This document shows, in pieces, positions 43,500-50,916 of a stretch of DNA of 64,000 nt (position 1 is its first letter; every line of letters begins with the position of its first letter). The stretch comes from Ensifer adhaerens (GTDB lineage Bacteria; Pseudomonadota; Alphaproteobacteria; Rhizobiales; Rhizobiaceae): contig NZ_PNFP01000004.1 in NCBI RefSeq assembly GCF_002940685.1, positions 434,001 through 498,000 on the forward strand, read 5' to 3'. The translations under genes and the position numbers were made by a program. Below the pieces are notes generated by a model. It had not been told where the DNA came from. It worked only from the letters and a program-made list of their open reading frames with translations, and did not search any database.

Positions 43500-44843
43500 A
43501 TGCACCCGAACACAGCCACGGCAGAGCCTTCCACCGCGCGCCAGCGCGTGCCGGCGGCGTTCGATGCCGGCCTGGCGGAACTCGTCAATGGTCTTGCAGC
43601 ACTACTCTCGGGCCTCGGCCTGTTCCTCATCGTCTTCACGCTGATCCCGTTCCAGGGCGCGGTGACGACGGATCCGAACGCCGCCAACGAAGGCAACATT
43701 ATCAACCAGGTCGGCTACCTGGTGCTCGGCGCGCTCTATCTCTTCGCCATGCTGCTCACCGTCGACCGGCGGGTGCTCGCTCGCCTCGTCTCTCCGGCCT
43801 GGATCGCGATCTTTGCCATCGCCTATCTCTCCTGCCTGCAATCCTACGACCCGGCCGCCTCCGCCCGCGGCCTGACGCTGAGCCTCGTGGCGATGATCAT
43901 GGTCGCCGGCGTGCTGGTGCTGCCAAAGAGCGAGAGGGATTTCGTCAATGCCGGCGCCAATGCGATCCTGCTCCTGATCCTGATCGACTATGCAGCGCTC
44001 TTCGTGGCCCCGGACCGCGCCATCCATTCGGCCTTCGGCGACGAGCCCTGGCATGCCGGCTTCTGGCGCGGCCATCTCCTCCACAAGAACGTCTCGGCGC
44101 CGGTCTTCTCCATTCTCTGCATGTTCGGCATCTATTGCCTGCGCGCCGGAGCCCCCTTGCGCGGCTGGGCGATCACGCTGCTTGCCGCCAATTTCGTGCT
44201 GCATACAGGTTCGAAGACGACGATCGGTTTCCTGCCGATCGCGATCGGCCTCGTCTTTGCCGGCCGCGCGGTGCGCAGCCCCGGGCTGATGATCCTTGCC
44301 CACCTCGCCATGTCGGTGCTGGTCTTCGGCCTGACCCTCGGCACCATCTATTCCGACGCGCTGCTTTCGATCACCAGGGTGCTGATCGACGATGCGACCT
44401 TCACCGGCCGCGACGACATCTGGAAATTTGCGAGCGCCAGCATCGCCGAACGACCCTGGCTCGGCCAGGGCTATGCCAGCTTCTGGCTGTCGCCGGTCAT
44501 CATGGGCCTGGAGGCGAATTTCGAGGCAAGCTGGGACGTGCGCGGCATCGTCACCGGCCACAACAGCTACCTCGACGCGGTGCTGATGTTCGGCCTGCCC
44601 GGCGGCATCCTGATGACGGCCCTGCTCTTCGTCAAACCGCTCTTTGACTATGTGCGCGCCTACCGTCAGCCGCAGGGCCGCATCTTCGCGGATTTCTGCG
44701 TCATGGTCGTGATCTTCATGACCTATAACGCCATGCTCGAGAGCTTCTTCCTCAATCGTGCCGATCCGATGTGGCTGCTGACGGCGCTTGCCGTCTTCGG
44801 GCTCGGGCTTGCCGGCCGCATGCGCATGCGCGCGCGACAATAG
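43500..44843 (+). CDS. O-antigen ligase/polymerase-like membrane protein (Wzy/ExoQ type)
   Basis: A 447-residue protein with about ten to twelve membrane helices. A large loop before the last helices holds the O-antigen ligase (Wzy_C) signature: TGRDDIWKFASASIAERPWLGQGYASFW followed by GHNSYLDAVLMFGLPGG (read as two blocks). Upstream, GFWRGHLLHKNVSAPVFS and HTGSKTTIGFLPIAIGL match ExoQ-type polymerases of rhizobial exopolysaccharide. It probably joins or polymerises a surface polysaccharide in the periplasm. It stands alone with no glycosyltransferases nearby, so the product is unknown. Confidence 0.85.
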   Translation: MHPNTATAEPSTARQRVPAAFDAGLAELVNGLAALLSGLGLFLIVFTLIPFQGAVTTDPNAANEGNIINQVGYLVLGALYLFAMLLTVDRRVLARLVSPAWIAIFAIAYLSCLQSYDPAASARGLTLSLVAMIMVAGVLVLPKSERDFVNAGANAILLLILIDYAALFVAPDRAIHSAFGDEPWHAGFWRGHLLHKNVSAPVFSILCMFGIYCLRAGAPLRGWAITLLAANFVLHTGSKTTIGFLPIAIGLVFAGRAVRSPGLMILAHLAMSVLVFGLTLGTIYSDALLSITRVLIDDATFTGRDDIWKFASASIAERPWLGQGYASFWLSPVIMGLEANFEASWDVRGIVTGHNSYLDAVLMFGLPGGILMTALLFVKPLFDYVRAYRQPQGRIFADFCVMVVIFMTYNAMLESFFLNRADPMWLLTALAVFGLGLAGRMRMRARQ

Positions 44844-44875
44844 TTGCTCTCCCAACGCGAATGGCTTGCAAAGAC

Positions 44876-44891
44876 ATAAAGATATCTTTAT
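44876..44891. promoter_or_regulatory. 16-bp palindrome upstream of bmt (SamR/SahR-like operator)
   Basis: ATAAAGATATCTTTAT is a perfect 16-bp palindrome in an otherwise GC-rich context, 36 bases before the bmt ATG, where it could overlap the promoter. It resembles, from memory, the ArsR-family SamR/SahR sites ahead of methionine-cycle genes in proteobacteria. The regulator gene is not in the window. Confidence 0.7.
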
Positions 44892-44926
44892 ATCTCTCTG
44901 CACTCCATTCCAGCCGGGAAAAACCG

Positions 44927-45943
44927 ATGACCGCAGCCACCAATGCCCTGTCCGCCCTGCTTGCCGAAAAAGGCGTTCTCCTTGCCGATGGTGCGACGGG
45001 CACCTCGCTGTTTGCGATGGGACTGGAGGCCGGCGAAGCGCCCGAGCTCTGGAACGAGACCAAGCCGGAAAACATCACCAAGCTGCACCAGGATTTTGTC
45101 GATGCCGGCGCCGACATCATCCTCACCAACACCTTCGGCGGCACCCGCCATCGCCTGAAGCTGCACCAGGCGGACGACCGCGTGCATGCGCTGAACAAGC
45201 GCGCCGCCGAGATCGCCCGCGCCGTTGCCGACGAGGCGCCGCGCAAGGTGATCACCGCCGGCTCCGTCGGCCCGACCGGCGAACTGCTGATCCCGCTGGG
45301 TGCGCTCTCCTATGAGGATGCAGTTGCCGCCTTCGTCGAACAGATCGAGGGCCTGAAGGCCGGTGGCGCCGAAGTCGCCTGGATCGAGACCATGTCTTCG
45401 CCGGACGAGATCCGCGCGGCCGCCGAAGCCGCTGCCAAGGTCGGCCTGCCTTACGTCTATACCGGCTCGTTCGACACCGCCGGCAAGACCATGATGGGCC
45501 TGCACCCGAAGGATATCCACGGCGTTGCCAACGACTTCGGCGACGGCCCGGTCGCCGTCGGCGCCAATTGCGGCGTCGGCGCTTCGGACATCCTCTCCTC
45601 GCTGCTCGACATGACCGAGGCAGCACCCCAGGCAACCGTGATCGTCAAGGGCAATTGCGGCATTCCGGAATTCCGCGGCTCCGAGATCCACTATTCCGGC
45701 ACGCCGCCGCTGATGGCCGAATACGTGCGCCTTGCGGCTGACGCCGGCGCGAAGATCATCGGCGGCTGCTGCGGCACCACCTGCGGCCACCTCGCCGCCA
45801 TGCGCGTCGCGCTCGACGAACATGTGCGCCGCGAGCGCCCGACGCTCGAGCTGATCATCGAAAAGATCGGCCCGTTGCGCAACAAGACCGCCAACGAGAC
45901 GGCAGCAGCGCCCACCCGCGAGCGCCGCAGCCGCCGCGCCTGA
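44927..45943 (+). CDS. bmt: Betaine-homocysteine S-methyltransferase (Bmt)
   Basis: A 338-residue zinc-dependent homocysteine methyltransferase. The homocysteine/Zn site Cys residues are in VGANCGVGASD and IIGGCCGTTCGHLAAM. Other family blocks are LLADGATGTSLFAMGL and ILTNTFGGTRHRLKLH. No cobalamin domain is present, so it is a BHMT-type enzyme using glycine betaine (or S-methylmethionine) as methyl donor. S. meliloti has a similar single-domain Bmt. ATG 44927 is used. A 16-bp palindrome lies upstream and a terminator follows, so it is a single-gene unit. It fits with the betaine-type transporter at 38723-41965. Confidence 0.88.
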   Translation: MTAATNALSALLAEKGVLLADGATGTSLFAMGLEAGEAPELWNETKPENITKLHQDFVDAGADIILTNTFGGTRHRLKLHQADDRVHALNKRAAEIARAVADEAPRKVITAGSVGPTGELLIPLGALSYEDAVAAFVEQIEGLKAGGAEVAWIETMSSPDEIRAAAEAAAKVGLPYVYTGSFDTAGKTMMGLHPKDIHGVANDFGDGPVAVGANCGVGASDILSSLLDMTEAAPQATVIVKGNCGIPEFRGSEIHYSGTPPLMAEYVRLAADAGAKIIGGCCGTTCGHLAAMRVALDEHVRRERPTLELIIEKIGPLRNKTANETAAAPTRERRSRRA

Positions 45944-45972
45944 TCAAGCCAGGCAAGGCAAATCGACAAGCG

Positions 45973-46010
45973 AACGCCCCGGCATCGAAAGATCCGGGGC
46001 GTTTGCGTTT
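45973..46010 (+). terminator. Intrinsic terminator of bmt
   Basis: AACGCCCCGG (45973-45982) pairs perfectly with CCGGGGCGTT (45994-46003), loop of 11, followed by TGCGTTTG. It lies 29 bases after the bmt stop and before the convergent acyltransferase gene, so it may serve both. Confidence 0.82.
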
Positions 46011-46032
46011 GTGCTTCGATGTCGCGGTTGCC

Positions 46033-48000
46033 TTAAAGGGCGGCGTTGTCGAAGGCCTTGGCGTCCGTTGCCCGCACAGCCATCGGCCCGCTTTTCGCCG
46101 CCTGGGTGAAGGCGCGGTAGAAGTCGAAGGCGCGCCCCATCTGGCGGGATCCTTCCTTGGAGAAGTGCCCGAAGTCCTCGAAGAGCGCGACGCCCTTGTC
46201 CTCGATCTTGCAGCTGTCTTCGTCGCAGAGATAGTCCATGAAGCTGACGACAGGATACTCGTCGGCGATATCCGCAACCACGTTCAGCACGTCGCGGTGG
46301 TATTCGCGCGCGGTCTTTAGCGCCGGCTCGCATTGCTGGTCCGAAAGGCCGAGCAGACGGGCTCTTGCCACGCAAAGCCCGGTATCGCGGCCGTCATGCG
46401 GCGTCGGCGCGACGAAGACGGGTTCGAAGCCGTTCGAGCGCAACCAGGTAAAGGTTGCCCGCAGGCCGTCGATGAGAAGCTTCGTCTCGGTCGCCACCTC
46501 GTTTCGACCGTCGACCAGCACCTTTTCTTCCTTCAGGTACTGGCTGAGCTCCGACGACAGCACGACGTAACGGATCGACCGGTTGGCGAGCAGGAAACGG
46601 CGGACCTCGTCGTTGTAGCGGGCGCAATCGTCCGACCAGTCGCGGCCGAGCCGCGGCACGATCGGCGAAAGGTTCAAGAACGGCCCGCAATTGTTCTTGG
46701 CAAGCTGCACCAGCCGCACGTCTGGCTTCGACGCGATGATGCCGTCGACGAGGTGTCGGGCAAAGGAATCGCCCCAGACGGCGACCTCAGGGGTCGGGCT
46801 CGAGGCGCAGCGCAGGTCGGCGACGGCATCGCACTTCTTGCCAAGGCCGACACTCGGCTCGGTCAGTTGCGCAAGCGCGCGGTTCCTGGCGGCGAAACCG
46901 TCCGAGCCGTCGAGCGTGAAGCCAAACGCGATCGCCACCGATCCGGCGGCAAGGGTCGCCCCGAAGACCGCGCGGCGGCTGAAGCGGCCGGGCTTGCGGA
47001 AAGGCTGTTCGACGAAGCGCCAGCTGAGATAGGCAAGCACGAAGCACAGCGCGATCAGCAGCGCGTAGCCTTCGGCCGGGATTTCGTCGATCGCCCGCAG
47101 CCGCGCGAAGGCAAAGACCGGCTGGTGCCAGAGGTAGAGGCTGTAGCTCATGAGGCCGATTGCGACCAGCGGCTTCAGCGACAGCAGCCTGCCAACGGTG
47201 GTATCGCCGCGGGCAAAGGCCAGAACGAGCGCGGTACCGAGCACCACCGGCACGGTTGTCCAGCCGGGATAGAAGGCCGAATCCGCCACGAACACATAGC
47301 TCGCGACGATCGCCAGCAGACCGAGGGCTGACAGAAGCTCACGGCTGCCTTTCGAAAGATCGAGTTTTTCGACGCCGACGAGCGCCAGCAATGCGCCGAC
47401 GCCAAGCTCCCAGAAGCGGCTCGGCAGCAGGTAGAAATTCGCGGCCGGGTCCAGGTTCGCAAGGACCTGCGTCGCGGCAAAACTCAGGAGCACCAGCCCC
47501 GCCACCACCTTTAGGAGTGTTGCCCGCGAGGAGCGGCGAAGGAGGAGCAGAAGCAGCGGGAACACGAGGTAGAACTGCTCCTCGACCGCCAGCGACCAGG
47601 TGTGCAGCAATGGAAGCAGCGCCGTGCTCGGCGCGAAGTATCCGGTCTGGTCCCAGAAGAAGAAGTTCGAGGCAAACAGGTTCACCGCGTAAAGGCTCTT
47701 GCCGAAGCTGTTGAGCTCTCCCGGCAGCATCCACATCAGCGCAAACGGAACAGAGACGGCGGAGATCAAAAACAGCGCCGGCGCGAGGCGGCGGGCGCGC
47801 CGCTCATAGAAACGCACGATGCTGAAACTTCCGTCGCCGATCTCGCGGTGGATGATCGCGGTGATGAGGTAGCCGCTGATGACGAAGAAGACATCGACGC
47901 CGGCAAAGCCACCGGAGACAAGGCCGAAACCGGCATGGAACAGGAGGACCGGCACGACGGCAAGCGCGCGCAGTCCATCGATTTCGGGTCTATATCGCAT
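46033..48000 (-). CDS. OafA/YrhL-type acyltransferase with SGNH domain
   Basis: A 655-residue membrane protein. The N-terminal acyltransferase-3 domain (about 1-370) has ten or so helices and the family opening YRPEIDGLRALAVVPVLLFH, with GFAGVDVFFVISGYLIT and EEQFYLVFPLL. The C-terminal extracytoplasmic SGNH hydrolase-like domain carries the catalytic Ser in VAVWGDSFARHLVDG and a D..H pair in FEDFGHFSKEGSRQ. Such two-domain enzymes O-acetylate LPS O-antigen, Nod-factor-like or exopolysaccharide sugars. ATG 48000 is chosen; no strong ribosome site is visible. The neighbouring O-antigen ligase hints at a surface-glycan role. Confidence 0.92.
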   Translation of the reverse strand: MRYRPEIDGLRALAVVPVLLFHAGFGLVSGGFAGVDVFFVISGYLITAIIHREIGDGSFSIVRFYERRARRLAPALFLISAVSVPFALMWMLPGELNSFGKSLYAVNLFASNFFFWDQTGYFAPSTALLPLLHTWSLAVEEQFYLVFPLLLLLLRRSSRATLLKVVAGLVLLSFAATQVLANLDPAANFYLLPSRFWELGVGALLALVGVEKLDLSKGSRELLSALGLLAIVASYVFVADSAFYPGWTTVPVVLGTALVLAFARGDTTVGRLLSLKPLVAIGLMSYSLYLWHQPVFAFARLRAIDEIPAEGYALLIALCFVLAYLSWRFVEQPFRKPGRFSRRAVFGATLAAGSVAIAFGFTLDGSDGFAARNRALAQLTEPSVGLGKKCDAVADLRCASSPTPEVAVWGDSFARHLVDGIIASKPDVRLVQLAKNNCGPFLNLSPIVPRLGRDWSDDCARYNDEVRRFLLANRSIRYVVLSSELSQYLKEEKVLVDGRNEVATETKLLIDGLRATFTWLRSNGFEPVFVAPTPHDGRDTGLCVARARLLGLSDQQCEPALKTAREYHRDVLNVVADIADEYPVVSFMDYLCDEDSCKIEDKGVALFEDFGHFSKEGSRQMGRAFDFYRAFTQAAKSGPMAVRATDAKAFDNAAL

Positions 48001-48170
48001 CAGCAGAGGAAACACTCGGGTGGCGGGGGCCGCTCGTTAACACAATCCTGACAATGGAACCATTGTCGCGCGGTCCGTATCCACATGCGTGCATTCTAAA
48101 GTTCCAGTGGCAAATGCCGCCGGAACAGGACCTGCCGGCACAAAGCAGGCCGAAGATGGCGAGACTGGGG

Positions 48171-49301
48171 CTATTTCAGAATATGCCGGCGCCAGGCATC
48201 GAGCCCGATCTCGATGTCCTTGCGCCCGAAGCCGACGCGGAAGCGGTCGGTGGCGACAGACAGAAGATCCGAAACGAAGAGGCTCGACGGCAAGAGCAGC
48301 ACGCCCGCCTCTTCCACCAGTCGCCGGCAATGGCTCTCGACGCCATCGGCGCCGAGATAGCGGGCAAAGCCGACGCAGCCTCCGTCCGGCGCCCGCCAGT
48401 CATAAAGATCGGGGAACTCCCCGAAGAACGCGCCGAGCGTTTCGAGGTTGGCTGCAACCAGCGCGCGGTTTCGATCGAGGATCGTCGCACGCGCCTTGAG
48501 CGCGATCGTTGCCAGCACTTCCGACGGCCGCGAATTGCAGATGGACAGGTAGTGCTTCATCTTCTCCATGCGCTCGAGCAGCGCATGATCGCGGCAGGCG
48601 ATCCAACCGATCCTCAGGCCCGGAAGCCCATAGGCCTTGGACATGACGTTGAGCGAGACGCCGCGCTCGAAGAGTTCGGCCGCCTGCGGCAGCCGCAGCG
48701 CAGGATCGCGCTCGAGGCCGCGATAGACCTCGTCGCTGAAGAGATGGATGCCGCGTTCGGCGCAGAGCGTCGAAAGCGCCGCAAACGTTTCCTGGTCGGC
48801 AATCGCACCGGTCGGGTTGTTGGGGAAATTGATGCAAATGAGCTTCGTGTTCGGCTTCAGCGCCGCCCTGACATCGGCGATGTCGAGCCGCCAGTCGTTT
48901 TCCGGGCGGAGCGGCACGCCGGTGACAGAACCGGCGATGGTGACCGGCAGGGTTTCCATTGACTGATAGTTCGGCACCGTCACGATCGCATGGTCGTCCG
49001 GCCCGAGCAGCGCCAGCATGGCGCAATAGAGCCCCTCCTCCGCGCCGGCAAAACAAAGGATGTCGGCCGCCGTGATCCCCTCATAGGTGGCGGCAATCGC
49101 TGCCCTCAGAGCCGGCGCGCCCCAGGTTTCGGTATAGCCGAGCGCGATGTTCTCCCAGGCGGCGCGGTCCTCGGCGTCGGCAAGCGCCAGAAGAGCGCTC
49201 ATGCTCGTCGTCTGGCTGTCGCTCGCGGTCATATGGTGACGAGCGCTGAACTCCCAGCGGGAGAAATGGGTTTCAAGCCGAAAATCAGGCAAGGTCGTCA
49301 T
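48171..49301 (-). CDS. Class I/II PLP-dependent aminotransferase
   Basis: A 376-residue fold-type I enzyme. NFPNNPTGAIADQETFAAL, LFSDEVYRGLERD and the Schiff-base lysine in LNVMSKAYGLPGLRIGWIAC are clear. The N-terminal ARHHMTASDSQTTSMSALLAL block is typical of a rhizobial subgroup near aspartate/tyrosine or arginine-related aminotransferases. Substrate not determined. It lies 102 bases downstream of a YheO/DauR-like regulator on the same strand, which suggests amino-acid catabolism controlled by it. Confidence 0.88.
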   Translation of the reverse strand: MTTLPDFRLETHFSRWEFSARHHMTASDSQTTSMSALLALADAEDRAAWENIALGYTETWGAPALRAAIAATYEGITAADILCFAGAEEGLYCAMLALLGPDDHAIVTVPNYQSMETLPVTIAGSVTGVPLRPENDWRLDIADVRAALKPNTKLICINFPNNPTGAIADQETFAALSTLCAERGIHLFSDEVYRGLERDPALRLPQAAELFERGVSLNVMSKAYGLPGLRIGWIACRDHALLERMEKMKHYLSICNSRPSEVLATIALKARATILDRNRALVAANLETLGAFFGEFPDLYDWRAPDGGCVGFARYLGADGVESHCRRLVEEAGVLLLPSSLFVSDLLSVATDRFRVGFGRKDIEIGLDAWRRHILK

Positions 49302-49403
49302 GGAAGTCTCCTCCTCACGCGGACAGAGGCGCGCGAACGATTATGGGTCAGGCAAGTCCCGGAGGGCCGCGAAGCGGTCTTCGTCCGAAGTTGCGCCCAG
49401 CAA

Positions 49404-50039
49404 TCAGGGCGCCTCGCCGCGGGCGGCGGCGAGATAGTTGTAGATCGAGGCGCGCGAGGCGCCGATGAGGCCTGCGAGGTGATCGACGGCGTTGCGGGTC
49501 TGGAACAGGCCGCGCTCGTCGAGTGCCGCCACCAGCGCGACGCGATCGCCGCGCTTGAGCGCCGAGAGCGCCACCCCCTTCTCCTTCAGCCAGCCATGCA
49601 GGGTGGCGTTGATCTCCTCGCGCCAGTCGCGCGAAAACAGCGCCTGCGGCTTGGGCTGCTCGGCGCCGGCGAAAGCCGAGAGCAGCTTCACCGCCTGATC
49701 GATCATCGACATGTCGAGATTGATGCAGAGCAGACCGACCGCTTCGCCCGCCCCGTCGCGCAACACGGCGGAGATGGACTTGAAGCGCCGGCCGTCGGTG
49801 CCGCTCTTCTCGTAGGGCCCGAGCACCGCCTCGGTGCTGCCAAGGGCTGCGAACTCCTCTTCAATCAGCGAATCCTCGCCGACCGCGCGACCGGAAAAAC
49901 AGTTCCATATCCCCGCGATCGTGCCGGCCTTGAGGTCGTGCAGAACCACTTCCCCATGCGGGTAAAGCAGAGCGCTGATTGCAGCGGCGGTCGGCGCGTG
50001 CGTGGCAAGGATGGAAGCGAAGGCGGGTGCAATGGTCAT
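49404..50039 (-). CDS. YheO/DauR-like transcriptional regulator (PAS-like plus HTH)
   Basis: A 211-residue regulator. The N-terminal YheO-type PAS-like domain (about 1-120) has LYPHGEVVLHDLKAGTIAGIWN and FKSISAVLRDGAGEAVGLLC-INLD. The C-terminal HTH_22 domain ends DHLAGLIGASRASIYNYLAAAR. DauR of Pseudomonas, of the same family, represses D-arginine catabolism genes. ATG 50039 is used; codons upstream are not family-like. A 19-base inverted repeat just upstream (50067-50085) is a candidate autoregulatory site. The aminotransferase gene follows. Confidence 0.85.
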   Translation of the reverse strand: MTIAPAFASILATHAPTAAAISALLYPHGEVVLHDLKAGTIAGIWNCFSGRAVGEDSLIEEEFAALGSTEAVLGPYEKSGTDGRRFKSISAVLRDGAGEAVGLLCINLDMSMIDQAVKLLSAFAGAEQPKPQALFSRDWREEINATLHGWLKEKGVALSALKRGDRVALVAALDERGLFQTRNAVDHLAGLIGASRASIYNYLAAARGEAP

Positions 50040-50066
50040 GCGCCGTTTATGCGCAAATTTGGACTT

Positions 50067-50085
50067 ATTGTCAATATTGGACAAT
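50067..50085. promoter_or_regulatory. Inverted repeat upstream of the YheO/DauR-like gene
   Basis: ATTGTC (50067-50072) and GACAAT (50080-50085), spaced by AATATTG, 28 bases before the regulator start in a short AT-rich stretch. Candidate operator and core promoter of the regulator-aminotransferase unit; also 197 bases from the divergent hypothetical gene. Confidence 0.55.
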
Positions 50086-50281
50086 ACGTTCATATTCAGC
50101 ATATGCGCTTGCGCTTGCACACCGCTGACTGCTGGCCTATCCCCGATCTCGGGAAGATTCGCGGCTTGCCTGTTCGTGTCCGGCCCAGGGACGAAACCCT
50201 GCGGCGACAAAGGCGCTACAGCAGCCCCCGGCGTTTTCTCAAAACGTACGGCGCGATCGCAAATGCAGACGGGAGACTTAC

Positions 50282-50629
50282 ATGAACGCCGGCCCAGCCT
50301 CTTTTCCCGACCGGGACACCGTCGCCGAAAAACTCGGGATTTTCAGCGAGGCCGACCAGTCCTTCCTGCGCCTGCTGATGGAAAACCCGGAGCAGGACGA
50401 GCGGCTGATGGACGGCCTCTATCGTCACCTCGACATCGCCTCCGAGGCGAAGTTCCTGAATTCTCTGAAGCTCGAAAAGCTCGGGCAATGGCTCGGCAGC
50501 CACGCCCCCGCGCGCCTGCAGATGCGCCTGATGGAAGCCGGCCGCTCCAGCCAGCACGCCGCCTATCAGGCCTTCAAGGCGGGTCTCTCGAAGGCCGGCG
50601 GCCTGGACCGCGCCTTCCCGAAGGCTTGA
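50282..50629 (+). CDS. Hypothetical soluble protein
   Basis: A 115-residue, mostly helical protein with no signal peptide or membrane helix; not recognised. It has an acidic first half (SEADQSFLRLLMENPEQDERL) and a basic second half (GRSSQHAAYQAFKAGLSKAGG). GGGAGA precedes ATG 50282 at good spacing and codon use is normal, so it is likely real. Divergent from the YheO/DauR-like regulator. Confidence 0.65.
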   Translation: MNAGPASFPDRDTVAEKLGIFSEADQSFLRLLMENPEQDERLMDGLYRHLDIASEAKFLNSLKLEKLGQWLGSHAPARLQMRLMEAGRSSQHAAYQAFKAGLSKAGGLDRAFPKA

Positions 50630-50667
50630 GGCGACAGGTGACCAACACTCGCACGTGACGGGTGCCC

Positions 50668-50851
50668 CCTCACTGTCCTGCCGGACATCTCTCCCCGCAG
50701 GCGGGGAAAGAGCCGGTAGGCGCACCCTCCGGTGCCAGACCTCAACGTCAGCGACAATCTCAGCCTTCACGATGGGCGAAACGGTCGCCACTTGTTCCCT
50801 TCTCCCCGTCATAACGGGGAGAAGGTGCCGGCAGGCGGATGAGGGGCAAAC
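50668..50851. repeat. RIME-like element, copy E
   Basis: The left arm CCCCTCACTGTCCTGCCGGA continues into CATCTCTCCCCGC / GCGGGGAAAGAG (one mismatch in the stem). The right arm has TTCTCCCCGT-CATA-ACGGGGAGAA (50798-50823), then GGTGCCGGCAGGCGGATGAG. The left arm matches copy A, and the right arm matches copies C and D. It lies between the hypothetical gene and the convergent vWA gene. Confidence 0.82.
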
Positions 50852-50916
50852 CCTCACCGCATAGATAAGGGTACGTCCTCACCTCGCGGTTGAGGGCTGC
50901 CCCGCCCCACTCGACA

